In this document: piece by piece, positions 27,952 through 37,078 of the stretch | How positions within the stretch are numbered: the stretch's first letter is position 1 | Layout of the letters: the number at the start of each line of letters is the position of its first letter | Assembly (NCBI GenBank): GCA_022750195.1 | Contig: JAKIWE010000001.1 | Span: 556,672 to 620,671 of the forward strand | Direction: 5' to 3' | DNA length: 64,000 nt | Source of the DNA: Thermoplasmata archaeon | Lineage (GTDB): Archaea; Thermoplasmatota; Thermoplasmata; Lutacidiplasmatales; UBA184 | Program-made: the position numbers and the translations under genes | Notes under the pieces: model-generated | Told to the model about the DNA's origin: nothing | Databases searched by the model: none | The model's input: only the letters and a program-made list of their open reading frames with translations

Positions 27952-28033
27952 ACACGTGACCCGAACGTTCGTCCGCCGGTCTTTTGGGGGGCGTGGTGTC
28001 GCCCTTCGGGGCTAGCCAGCGGAGGATCCCAGC

Positions 28034-30001
28034 GTGGTACGGTTCGGATCTCTCGCGAACGCCTCGTTTGCCTGCAGCGTCGTCGTGTTCGTCCTCGTGG
28101 CGAACGTTCCCTCCCTCGTCGGGGGGTCGACCTCGGCCCACCCTCCCCTATCCGCGCGCGGCGGGGCGGTCGGCGGGCCGAGCGCGGTCGCTCCTCAGGG
28201 CAACGCCCTGAACGACGACTGGCCGATGTACATGCAGGACCTCGGTCACAGCTCGGCCAACCTCAACGAGACGGCTCTGAACGTCGGGAACGTCCACAAC
28301 ATCTCGCTGCTGTGGACCTACCACCTCCACGGCGCGATCCAGGGCTCGGCCGTCGTCTCCGGCGGGGCGCTCTACATCGGCAGCGGGACCGGGAACTTCT
28401 CCTCGCTCTACGTCTCCAACGGAAGCCTGCGCTGGACGACCTTCCTCGGGACCAGCGTGATCTGCAACACCACCGGGGGGGTCGCCGACAGCGCGACGGT
28501 CCACGCAGGGCACATCTACGTCGCCGGGGGAGACTCGTACTTCTACTCCCTGAACGCCTCGACCGGGGCGATCGAGTGGCGCGTCTTCGTGGGCAACAAC
28601 TCGCAGGGATTCTACGGCTGGGGTAGCCCGCTCTATGCGGCCGGCTCGATCTATCTAGGCACCTCGAGCCGCTGCGACTCGCCGCTCGTCCCCGCGGCGC
28701 TCCTCCAGATCGACCCCGTCGCCCATCAGGTCGTGCGGTTCTTCAATACGACGGCGGCCGGTGCGCTCGGCGCGTCGATCTGGTCGACCCCGACGATCAA
28801 CCTCACGCGGCACACCGTCTACGTGACGACCGGCAACTCGGCCAACCGTTCCGGCAACCCGCCGATGTACGACCAGGACTCCATCATCGCCGTGAACGCG
28901 AGCACGCTGGCGGAACAATCGATCTGGACGGTTCCCTACGCCCAACGGGTCCACGACGGCGACTTCGGCGCCACGCCGTCCCTCGTTTCCGCGGGGGGCC
29001 ACGACCTCGTCGTCGCGATCAACAAGAACGGAGTCCTGTACGCCTGGAACCAGAGCAACGTTTCGACCGGTCCCCTTTGGGAGGACCAGCTCGGGCAGGG
29101 AACTCCGAACGGCTACAACATCGGCACGGCAAGCATCGCGAACGGGATCATCTACCAGGGTGCGGGCCAGTGGAACCTCTCAGGAAACATCTCGCTCGGG
29201 ACCTTCTACGCGATCTACCCGTCCAACGGGACGGTCAAGTGGGTCAAGCCGGTCGTCGACCACGTCTTCCGGGCTGCCGCCTACGCGAACGGGTTCCTCG
29301 TCGTCGAGGCCACCAAGGCCCTGTACATCATCGCGGCGTCGAGCGGACGGACGCTGTACAAATCCGGTTGCGCGTTCGGGATGCAGAGCGACCCTACGAT
29401 CGCGGAGGGCAAGATCTTCATCGGGTGCAACGGGTACCTCAACGCCTACGGTATCGGTCTGACCAGCGGCGCAACGGCGGTGCCGACGAGCGGGCTCGTT
29501 CCGCTCCAGGTCGCGTTCTCGACCACCGCGCACGGCGGGACGCCTCCCTACGCCTATCTCTGGAAGTTCGGCGACGGCACCGGGGCGACGGTCGCCAGCA
29601 CCTCCCACGTCTTCGAGGCGGTGGGGACGTTCCATTCGAAGGTCTGGGTGAACGACAGCGAAGGGAACAGCTCGAACAACGAGTTCACGATCGTGGTCAG
29701 CGCCTCGGGGACCGGGGGCAACGGTACCCCCCATGCCAAGAGCTTCCTGCAACGGTACGGCCTCGATATCGGGGCGCTGGTGGCGCTCGTCGTCATCCTC
29801 CTGGTCGTCGCGGTCCTCTATCGCCGGCGGCGACGCGGGAGCATCGCTCCGCCCCCCACGCCTTGGACGCCTCCGCCCGCCGCATCGCCGGCCCCCAAGC
29901 CCACACCCAGCCCGGGCCCCCCTGCCGGCGCGACTCGCCCCTCCCCGAGCGGACCACCGACGACCCCGCCCAAGGTGGGCCAACCTCCCGGGACCCGGTA
30001 G
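28034..30001 (+). CDS. PQQ-type beta-propeller surface protein with PKD domain and C-terminal anchor
   Basis: A 655-residue protein. After a signal peptide (about 10-35) it has propeller repeats of the PQQ-enzyme type (WPMYMQDLGHSS, SLLWTYHLHGAIQGSAVV, GALYIGSGTGNF, NGSLRWTT, ALYIIAASSGRTLYKSG), then a PKD domain near residues 485-560 (YAYLWKFGDGTGATV), a membrane helix (about 578-597) and a long Pro-rich cytoplasmic tail after RRRRR. No catalytic PQQ ligands can be assigned, so a structural or binding role is likelier than dehydrogenase activity. Start GTG at 28034 has GCGGAGG about 8 bases upstream. Confidence 0.85.
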   Translation: MVRFGSLANASFACSVVVFVLVANVPSLVGGSTSAHPPLSARGGAVGGPSAVAPQGNALNDDWPMYMQDLGHSSANLNETALNVGNVHNISLLWTYHLHGAIQGSAVVSGGALYIGSGTGNFSSLYVSNGSLRWTTFLGTSVICNTTGGVADSATVHAGHIYVAGGDSYFYSLNASTGAIEWRVFVGNNSQGFYGWGSPLYAAGSIYLGTSSRCDSPLVPAALLQIDPVAHQVVRFFNTTAAGALGASIWSTPTINLTRHTVYVTTGNSANRSGNPPMYDQDSIIAVNASTLAEQSIWTVPYAQRVHDGDFGATPSLVSAGGHDLVVAINKNGVLYAWNQSNVSTGPLWEDQLGQGTPNGYNIGTASIANGIIYQGAGQWNLSGNISLGTFYAIYPSNGTVKWVKPVVDHVFRAAAYANGFLVVEATKALYIIAASSGRTLYKSGCAFGMQSDPTIAEGKIFIGCNGYLNAYGIGLTSGATAVPTSGLVPLQVAFSTTAHGGTPPYAYLWKFGDGTGATVASTSHVFEAVGTFHSKVWVNDSEGNSSNNEFTIVVSASGTGGNGTPHAKSFLQRYGLDIGALVALVVILLVVAVLYRRRRRGSIAPPPTPWTPPPAASPAPKPTPSPGPPAGATRPSPSGPPTTPPKVGQPPGTR

Positions 30002-30016
30002 ACGAAGCCCGGACCG

Positions 30017-31300
30017 TCAGGTCGTTGACGACACCGGGGCGGTCGCCAGCCGATCGACCCTCTCGCCCGTGGTCTCCAGACGGGCCTCGATCGTTCCGCG
30101 CGCCAGACGGGTCCGCGCCGCTCGGCTCTCCGCCGCCTTCTGGACCGCCGCGGCGAGCTGCTCGGACCGGGCCGGGTCGATGAACGTCGGACTCACCCCG
30201 AGTTCCTGGGCGAACTCGCGGAGTTGCGGCAGGTCGTAGGCCACCACGGGGAGGTCGGTGAGGGCCCCGCAGTTCATCGCACCGGAATAACCGCCCGTCG
30301 CGCGGTACGGGAGGAAGAGGAGGTCCTGCTCCAAGGTCAACGCCAGGACATCATCCTCGGAGACCCACCCGAGGAACCGGAACGATGCCTTTGGCGCCGC
30401 CGCCTCGAACTTGGAGATCTCCGCGGCGTACTCGGGGAAGCTGGGGTTCGCCCCTCCCGCCACGGTGACCTGGATGCGCTCTCCCGCGGCTTGCACCTGC
30501 TTGAGGAGATCGAGGGCGCCGCCGAGATCTTTCTGCGGGCCCCACACCCCAAAGAGGAGGACCCGAACGGGGGCGGTCGATTCGACGGGGGCCGGGGCCA
30601 AGGCGGCGCCGGAGCTCAGCCGGGCGTAGATGCTCGGCATCGTCTCGATGTACGGCAGGATGAACGGCTCGACGTGGCCCCCGACCTCCCGTTCGACGAC
30701 CGCACCCTGACTGGCGAGCGCGACGACCACGCTGGCATGGCCGATGAGCCGACGCTCCAGCCAACGGACGACGCGCCGAACCCAGGGGGAAGGCCGGTAG
30801 CCGAGCTGTTCGACGTCCTGAGTCTCGAGGAAGTTGTGCATGTAGACCCTCACCGGCTTGCGGGTCCACCGAGCGAGCGCCACGGGCATCATCAGACCGA
30901 AGGCGTTGACGATCGGATTCCGGCCGAACGACGTGACGTAGATGTTGAACAGGTAGAGGTCGGTCCTCGGACCCGCGCGCAACATCCGTAACAGGGTACG
31001 AACCAGGCTTCCGAGGTCGTCGTGCGCCCAGGTCGGACGAAGCGTAAGCCGCGCCGCCACGGCGGCAGGTGGGACCGCCGAACCCCGGGGCACGAACGCC
31101 GTGATCTGATCGACCTTCGGTGACCGTGAGAGGACTGTCACTATCCCCGTCGAGGAATTCCCCGCCCGGTGCGGGGTTGGGTAGAACGTCCCGAAGAAGG
31201 TGATCCGGCGGTGTTCTGAGCTCGAGCCAGGTCCCGAGGGAACCTTGGTCTTGGCGTCCCCGGTAGGCGGGGGGAGAGGCGGCGCTAGAGGTAGCCCCAC
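30017..31300 (-). CDS. GT4-like glycosyltransferase with degenerate donor motif
   Basis: A GT-B protein of about 427 residues: RITFFGTFYPTPHRAGNSST at the N-terminal domain, VRVYMHNFLETQDVEQLG, VLLFGVWGPQKDLGGALDLL at the interdomain region and AGGANPSFPEY. The usual EX7E donor block is replaced by ATGGYSGAMNCGALTDLP, lacking the first Glu. The longest frame begins at 31420, but its N-terminus would overlap the upstream hydrolase gene by more than 130 bases; the GTG at 31300, overlapping only the last 16 bases, is preferred. It is coupled to the sulfatase-fold gene upstream, suggesting joint work on one glycan. Confidence 0.78.
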   Translation of the reverse strand: MGLPLAPPLPPPTGDAKTKVPSGPGSSSEHRRITFFGTFYPTPHRAGNSSTGIVTVLSRSPKVDQITAFVPRGSAVPPAAVAARLTLRPTWAHDDLGSLVRTLLRMLRAGPRTDLYLFNIYVTSFGRNPIVNAFGLMMPVALARWTRKPVRVYMHNFLETQDVEQLGYRPSPWVRRVVRWLERRLIGHASVVVALASQGAVVEREVGGHVEPFILPYIETMPSIYARLSSGAALAPAPVESTAPVRVLLFGVWGPQKDLGGALDLLKQVQAAGERIQVTVAGGANPSFPEYAAEISKFEAAAPKASFRFLGWVSEDDVLALTLEQDLLFLPYRATGGYSGAMNCGALTDLPVVAYDLPQLREFAQELGVSPTFIDPARSEQLAAAVQKAAESRAARTRLARGTIEARLETTGERVDRLATAPVSSTT

Positions 31301-32793
31301 GATCGAAGCCGTTCCTCGACCTCGAGGGAGGTCTCGCCCGTCAACTTGCCGAGCAGCTGCTGTCCGATCCGTCGGGCCCCGTCCGCGACCGTCCCAAGGC
31401 GGGCTGCCTGGGTCGGCCAAAGGTCGGTCATTTCACCCGGATCGCGCGCCACGTCGAACGCCTGGACGTGGTCATCGGTGAGGTCGACGATGACTTTGTC
31501 GTCGCCCTCGTACGCGGCGACGTAGCACCGTTCCCACTGCGCCATGACCGCCGGGTCGGCGAACTTCTTGACGTGCGTTTTCTGGTGGATCCCGTCGGCC
31601 ATCGTGTAGACCGGCGTCGGCCGCTCGGCATCGATAAGACGCTCGAGGGAGATCGAGGAGGGGAAGTGGCCGTTCGTCGCGCCGGCGAGGTCCATCACCA
31701 TCGGCGCGACGTCGACCAGGCTCGCCCATCCCTTCGCCACACCCCCCGAATATCGCCCGTCCGGAAGGCGCACCCACATCGGGATGCGGACGAGCGAATC
31801 CCAGACCTTCTGGCCGTGGAACATGCAACCGTGCTCGCCGAACGATTGACCGTGATCGCTCGTCAGGACCACGACCGTGTTCTCCCAGCGCCCGTTCGAC
31901 TTGAGGGCGTCAGCGAGCCCCTCGATCCGGCGGTCAATGAAGCGAATCATGTCGCGGTAGAGCTGACGAAGCCGGCGCGACTCCTCCACGGAAGGTTTCC
32001 AGTCGCCGGTGAGCACGCTGGTCTTGTCCATCCGGACGTTCGCCGCTCGAAACCACCCTAGGAGGCCATGGACAGTCTCCGGGTCGGTTAGGTACGGCTC
32101 GTGACCTTCCATCAGGTTAACAAAGGTGAAGGTCGGGCGGTCCGCGGGCTGCGTCCGAAGCCACCGGTCGTACGTCGGCTCGATCCACGGAGAGATGGCG
32201 AGGCGACGCGCGTCGCCCCGGAACTTGAGCTGCTGGACGAAACGGTTCGTCGCGTCGATGAGGAACGGCATACGGTGCGCGTACCAGGCCTTGCTCTCGA
32301 GCTGACTCCACCCCGGCCCCCCCGGCAACTTCTGAGTCGGGCCGATGTTGCGCGCCCGCGGAGGGTTGACCCGGTCCGGCAGGCGGAGGTAGCGCTCCCA
32401 CCAGTCCCCCCACGTCGCGGCATCGAAGCCTTGGACCAGACCCATCTCCGGGGAGATGAATCCGTTCGCGGCCAGGGTAAAAGTACCGTAGCCCCGGGCG
32501 CGGAGTAGTTGGGGAATCGTGGGGATCGAGTCGCGTAGCATCACCTCCCCGAGCATCGTCACGCCGTGCTCCCAGGGGTAGAGGCCGGTGAAAAGGCTCG
32601 CGTGGGAAGGGATCGTCCAAGGCGCCGGGCTCACGGCGCGCGGGAACAGGACCGACTCGCGTCGAAGTCCCTCAACGAACGACAAGCCGGTGACCGGTTC
32701 CGGTCCACCGGGAAAGTCCCGCGCCCGGACGCAGTCCATCACGATGACCAGAAAGTCGGGCGCTCGCGGGGAGGCTGGCGCTACTCCTGTCAT
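31285..32793 (-). CDS. Sulfatase-fold (AlkP superfamily) hydrolase, Thr-nucleophile type
   Basis: A 502-residue paralogue of the protein at 12362-13867: metal motif LVIVMDCVRARDFPGG, nucleophile segment APWTIPSHASLFTGLYPWEHG (Thr where sulfatases have Cys), distal metal site TSDHGQSFGEHGCMFHG, and C-terminal RLRSWGYL. No signal peptide or membrane helix. It should hydrolyse or transfer a phosphate- or sulfate-ester group; phosphate-type chemistry is favoured by the Thr. It is followed by the overlapping GT4 gene, so the two are probably co-translated. Confidence 0.86.
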   Translation of the reverse strand: MTGVAPASPRAPDFLVIVMDCVRARDFPGGPEPVTGLSFVEGLRRESVLFPRAVSPAPWTIPSHASLFTGLYPWEHGVTMLGEVMLRDSIPTIPQLLRARGYGTFTLAANGFISPEMGLVQGFDAATWGDWWERYLRLPDRVNPPRARNIGPTQKLPGGPGWSQLESKAWYAHRMPFLIDATNRFVQQLKFRGDARRLAISPWIEPTYDRWLRTQPADRPTFTFVNLMEGHEPYLTDPETVHGLLGWFRAANVRMDKTSVLTGDWKPSVEESRRLRQLYRDMIRFIDRRIEGLADALKSNGRWENTVVVLTSDHGQSFGEHGCMFHGQKVWDSLVRIPMWVRLPDGRYSGGVAKGWASLVDVAPMVMDLAGATNGHFPSSISLERLIDAERPTPVYTMADGIHQKTHVKKFADPAVMAQWERCYVAAYEGDDKVIVDLTDDHVQAFDVARDPGEMTDLWPTQAARLGTVADGARRIGQQLLGKLTGETSLEVEERLRSWGYL

Positions 32794-32889
32794 TGCCGAG
32801 GAACCAGAAGGGGACGTATCGCCGAACTCGAGCCGCTACGAGAACTAAACCCGCACAGATAGGGCCGATCTCGCGCCGGCCCGACTACT

Positions 32890-34359
32890 TTGATCGAATC
32901 ACCTTACCTCCCGGCCCATCGTTCACCTTCCACGAGGGTGCATAAGTCAATTCCTATGCTCCAAAGTCCTCGTGCCGTGGCCACCAACTCCTCTACCTAT
33001 TCCATCCGAACTGTCGTCGTTCCGCACCGGTTGGAGCTCGCCCTCTTCCGAGCCCTACTCGATGTTCGTAGCGGCGTGAATCGATTGATGCCGGACTGGC
33101 TCGAGCGGAGGACAGAGCCGCGGTTCACCGCCACCAAGCGGACATATCCATGGCTCCGTGCCGCCTATCCCCACCTTGCCGCCGCATGGTGCACGACCAT
33201 CGCCAATGAGACCTCGGCCGTCCGAAACGCGTGGCGTCGTGCGCTAAGGCGTGCTCGGCACTCACCCGAGCGCTTCGTGCGATTGAACGACGCGGTCCCC
33301 CGCCGTCGCCGTTTGAAGGCGAGCCTTCACCCGGGGCTGTTCAGGTGGAATCCCGTTCTGCGTTGCTTGGACGTGACGATCAGAAGGGGCGCTCACGTTC
33401 ACATCGATCTTGCCAGGCTTCAACACCCCCTCTTCTGGAGATATGGGGAGGCGGCGAACTGGAGATTCGGTCTGACCCTTCGCCCTAGCGCCCTTCTCTT
33501 CCACTTTCGAATTCCCCGTTCGATCGAGTCGGCGGTCGGAGCCGTCGGTGTCGACCTGAACTTCGACTCCGCCGACCTCGCGACCTCGGACGGTAAATGC
33601 GTCCGAATCGATCTTCGTCCGATCACTCGCCTGCAGGAACGTTGTGCCCAGAAGCGGCAAAGCATCGCTCGGCAGCTCTCCAAGGACCTTCGTCACCAGC
33701 GGGCCGTCCTGCGTCGCTACCAAGGGCGGGAGCGCCGACGAGTGGCTCCGCTCCTCCATTGGTCGGCCAACGAACTACTCGCCCACGCGGGCCTTCGTGC
33801 CCTCGTTTTGGAGGACCTGAACGACGCAACACAATCGATTCTGCGACGAGAATTGCATCGACATAGTCCCGCCACCAATCGTCGCCTCTCCGCGTGGACC
33901 CACGGGCGCCTCGTGGAGATCGTCCGCTACAAGGCCCGAACGCCGACCGTCTGGGTGAACCCGGAGAGGACCTCGCAAGAGTGTCCTCGCTGCGGAGGGC
34001 AACTGGCTCTCCCGTCCGAGGGAAAGGTCCTCGGCTCCGACGGAAGGAACCGAATGACCCGTCAGCTGGTCTGTGGGGAGTGTGGAGGCTCGTGGCATCG
34101 GGATGTGGCGGCGGCGATCGCCGTCCTGGCCCGCGGCTGCGACATCCTACGGGGAGTCACTATCGCCCCGAGCGCGCGCTCCGCGCTTCTGGAGGCGGCG
34201 ACGTGGCGTCCGGGGTCGAGCGACCGTTCCGACGGTCGAACGAGCTCGGGTCTCACGGTCGAGCCGATGAAAGAAGACGACGCGAAGTCCGGACCTCCTT
34301 CGGTGGTCAGGACAGGTAGTAAAGCTGTAGGTCCGCCCCGCCGTAGATGGGGACGATGA
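32890..34359 (+). CDS. tnpB: TnpB-type RNA-guided nuclease (IS200/IS605/IS1341 family), stand-alone
   Basis: A 489-residue protein (468 from the ATG at 32956). RuvC-I is AVGVDLNFDSADLATSDG (Asp222), RuvC-II LVLEDLNDATQS (Glu308), and RuvC-III SWHRDVAAAIAVLARG (Asp405), so the DED triad is complete. The zinc ribbon has two CxxC pairs: TSQECPRCGG (Cys365/368) and QLVCGECGG (Cys395/398). TnpB proteins cut DNA guided by an RNA made from the element's right end; no TnpA is seen nearby. GC is lower than in the flanking genes, consistent with mobility. The last 52 bases overlap the convergent membrane-protein gene, so the element's right end and guide region remain undefined. Confidence 0.9.
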   Translation: MIESPYLPAHRSPSTRVHKSIPMLQSPRAVATNSSTYSIRTVVVPHRLELALFRALLDVRSGVNRLMPDWLERRTEPRFTATKRTYPWLRAAYPHLAAAWCTTIANETSAVRNAWRRALRRARHSPERFVRLNDAVPRRRRLKASLHPGLFRWNPVLRCLDVTIRRGAHVHIDLARLQHPLFWRYGEAANWRFGLTLRPSALLFHFRIPRSIESAVGAVGVDLNFDSADLATSDGKCVRIDLRPITRLQERCAQKRQSIARQLSKDLRHQRAVLRRYQGRERRRVAPLLHWSANELLAHAGLRALVLEDLNDATQSILRRELHRHSPATNRRLSAWTHGRLVEIVRYKARTPTVWVNPERTSQECPRCGGQLALPSEGKVLGSDGRNRMTRQLVCGECGGSWHRDVAAAIAVLARGCDILRGVTIAPSARSALLEAATWRPGSSDRSDGRTSSGLTVEPMKEDDAKSGPPSVVRTGSKAVGPPRRRWGR

Positions 34360-36745
34360 CCCCGGCGGCAGCGAGGGTCGCGAGGCAAATGGCTACGTAT
34401 TTATACGTCTGCGCGGCGCCGTGCCGTATCGACCGGTCGATCAGCAGATAGTGGACGTGGTAGGAGCTGACGGTCTCCACCCACCCCGGCCGCACGACGC
34501 TGTCGACGACCCCGCTCACGTTCATCCGGCCAAATGGGGTCGCGCCGTTCGTACCGTTGGTCTTCTCGATGACGACGACGCTCGTGATCTTGTTCGGGTC
34601 GTAATGCTGGGGGGAGGCCGGCTCTCCGACCAACAATTCGAGCGAGACTCCCGTACCGGACGTATTGGCGAGCTCGTTGAATCCTTCACCGGGGTAGTAC
34701 CACCCGGTCCCCCCCGTATCGTTGCTCCGGACGCCCACCTTCAGTTCGCCGGCCCGAATCAACGACGAGACGGCGGTCGTGTTGGCTTTCGGGAACGTCA
34801 GCAGGAGCCACTGGTAGCCGGTGGCATTGAGCGGAGTATGGAGTCGATACTCCTCGATCAGCCCGCCCTTCGGGGTCTTCGACTCGTTCGCAGCGAGCCC
34901 TCCTAACACCGGGAAGGAGGTCGGGTTCGGGACTACGGGGGTGGTGGCCAAGGAGTAGTCCTGCTTGGTCTTGTTGAGCAGGTAGGTGTACGGTCCCCAG
35001 TACCCCGGAACGATCACCTGGGACGGATAGTTGAACGCAACGTAGAACGAGTTGGCGCCCTGGAACCCCCAGCTGGTCCGGAAGTAGACGAAGATCGCCG
35101 GCAGGAGGAGCGCGTTACCGTGGACCGATTGAAGCTGATGGCGAACCACGAAGTAGTCCGTCGGGACGACGAACCCCTTGCGCTTGCCGCCCCCTTCGAC
35201 CGTTCCCGCGAACACCGGGAGGGCGGCGACGAGGACCAAGCTCGCGACGCCGATCGTGATCGCCGCCCCGAAGAGATTCCGATTCCGCGAACCGCGTCGG
35301 TATTCGGCGCGGCGAACCTCCCCCGTGGCGTCTCGGGTCGTTGAGGCGGCGGGCGCGAGGGCCCCCGGGCGATGCGCGCGCCACGTCGCCCACCGACGCG
35401 GCACCTCGACGGCGAGCGTGACCACGGAGAAGGCGATCAGCACAGGGAACAGCTTGGCGACGAGGAGCCCGCTCAGGAAGTAGATGGGGAGAAGAACCCG
35501 CAGGGAGGGGAACAGCCCGATGAGACCGGTGTTGAGACCCCCGAACGGCGGGTTGGCTCCGGTGTCCCAGACGATCGACGCGAGGCAGAGGGCCGCCAGC
35601 AGGTAGACCCAACGTCGATCTCTGGGACGTAGGAAATAGGCGAAGAGCAGGGCGACGTTGATCGCGAGCACCGGCCAGAGGAACGAGCCCACGGTGACCC
35701 ACGGGTTGGTCTGGTAGAGTCCGGCGTAGTGCAGGAGGGGGAACGAACGTCGGCCAAGAAGCCGGACGACGAACGGGAAGGTGTCGTACGTGGTGTTCGT
35801 GAACAACGGCACGTACGCGCCCGCGACGGTGCGCAAGGCGACGGGATTCGTGAGCCACTGCGTAGCTGCCGAGTACAGGACATAGCTCAGTAGGGCCAGG
35901 CTCGCGGGGAGGGTGACCGTCAGGAGCGATTTCAGCCCCCGACCGACCGCGAAGAGGTGGACGGACTCCTTCCGGAGGAGGAAGGCGCCTGCGATGGCTA
36001 CGACGATACCGATGAGGGTCAGCACCAGCACCCGAGCCTGATTGGGGAAGGAGTCCGGCATGGCGAGTCCAACGCCCACGCCCAGGAGCAGGGCGTCGTA
36101 CGGTCGGAACGACCAGCCCAGACTGAGGCGTCGGGCGAGACGAACGAGCATGGCGAGGACGAGGAAGAAAGCACCGGAGCTGAGGAAGACGATCTGGATC
36201 AGGCTCCGGTAGCTTGCAACGACCGCGGCCGGGCTGAACAGATAGAAGCTCGCCGCGAGGGCCTGGAGCACGATGAGCTGGGTCTCCGTGAAGCTTCGTC
36301 CGAAGACTTCCCGCGCGAACAGCTGGCAGGTGTAGGTGGCGAAGAACGTCCCGACGGCGTAGCCGAAGTAGAACCCGAGGTACGGGTTGCCGCCCGCCAA
36401 TCCGACCCCTACGGCCGGCAGCAGCCAGTCCGGTAGCGGCCGGTACAGGAAATCCTGGACGGAATACACCCCAGGATAGTCGAGCCCGTACAGCAGGTGC
36501 CCGCGGGTGTAGAACAGCGTAAGGCTCACGAAGGCGGCCGTCAAGATCGTCGAGACCAACAATCTCGGGCTCCGGGCCGGCTCGGTGAACCAGCGGACGA
36601 CTCGGGCGGTAGCCCCCGTACGATCGCTCTCGAGCGGCGGCGGGACGGGTTCAGCGGTCGAACGACTCTCCGAGGGGCTGGCCGGGGGGCTCGGGTCGAC
36701 CCCGGGCCCCTGCGGGCCGGTCGGTGCGGCCGTCGACCCGCTCAA
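34307..36745 (-). CDS. Large polytopic membrane protein, GT-C-like (paralogue of 20256-22616)
   Basis: An 812-residue protein with an acidic/Pro-rich cytoplasmic N-terminus, about 12-14 membrane helices (residues 60-500) and a C-terminal extracytoplasmic domain. Shared landmarks with the 786-residue paralogue include the first outward loop GLDYPGVYSVQDF, SFRPYDALLLGVG, AMPDSFPNQ, WDTGANPPFGG and FNYPSQVIVPGYWGPYTY. The start is TTG at 36745; an AT-rich TCATATTCG on the minus strand at 36779-36786 lies upstream. A function in lipid-linked sugar transfer is suggested by topology and context only. Confidence 0.8.
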   Translation of the reverse strand: MSGSTAAPTGPQGPGVDPSPPASPSESRSTAEPVPPPLESDRTGATARVVRWFTEPARSPRLLVSTILTAAFVSLTLFYTRGHLLYGLDYPGVYSVQDFLYRPLPDWLLPAVGVGLAGGNPYLGFYFGYAVGTFFATYTCQLFAREVFGRSFTETQLIVLQALAASFYLFSPAAVVASYRSLIQIVFLSSGAFFLVLAMLVRLARRLSLGWSFRPYDALLLGVGVGLAMPDSFPNQARVLVLTLIGIVVAIAGAFLLRKESVHLFAVGRGLKSLLTVTLPASLALLSYVLYSAATQWLTNPVALRTVAGAYVPLFTNTTYDTFPFVVRLLGRRSFPLLHYAGLYQTNPWVTVGSFLWPVLAINVALLFAYFLRPRDRRWVYLLAALCLASIVWDTGANPPFGGLNTGLIGLFPSLRVLLPIYFLSGLLVAKLFPVLIAFSVVTLAVEVPRRWATWRAHRPGALAPAASTTRDATGEVRRAEYRRGSRNRNLFGAAITIGVASLVLVAALPVFAGTVEGGGKRKGFVVPTDYFVVRHQLQSVHGNALLLPAIFVYFRTSWGFQGANSFYVAFNYPSQVIVPGYWGPYTYLLNKTKQDYSLATTPVVPNPTSFPVLGGLAANESKTPKGGLIEEYRLHTPLNATGYQWLLLTFPKANTTAVSSLIRAGELKVGVRSNDTGGTGWYYPGEGFNELANTSGTGVSLELLVGEPASPQHYDPNKITSVVVIEKTNGTNGATPFGRMNVSGVVDSVVRPGWVETVSSYHVHYLLIDRSIRHGAAQTYKYVAICLATLAAAGVIVPIYGGADLQLYYLS

Positions 36746-37078
36746 CGTCCGACCGACCCACGGGGAGCGCCCATCGTCGAATATGACTAGACTAAGGCGG
36801 CTATGTTCATTTGGGAGAGAACGACGGTCCCCGCTCGGGCCACCGACCGCGATTCCCCGTGGGAAGGGCCGTGCGATGCGTCAACTATGCAAGGGGGGCT
36901 CCGGCCCTCCAAAGGTTAATGGGGCTCCGTCGGCCCAAGAGAATTGACTCGAGTCGGAACGGGTACACATCGGTCGGTGCGGGCATAATGGAGCGAATAC
37001 CGAGTGTGTATAGACGCGCAATTCCTGCGTATTGACGATATTTAAGAACCCGGGGAGTTACGGCGGGCTTACCTTCAC
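36746..37078. other. 333-base divergent intergenic region with two promoters
   Basis: No gene seen. It contains TATA-like elements facing both ways: TCATATTCG (minus, 36779-36786) for the membrane protein and ATATTTAAG (plus, 37038-37046) for the GT2 gene. Confidence 0.45.
37038..37046 (+). promoter_or_regulatory. TATA-like box for the GT2 gene at 37079
   Basis: ATATTTAAG, a near-consensus archaeal TATA element about 37 bases before the ATG, predicting a leader of about 10 bases. Confidence 0.6.

Noticed and set aside
28034-30001. PQQ-dependent dehydrogenase
   Set aside because: Only the propeller repeats are present; no catalytic or PQQ-ligand pattern could be seen.
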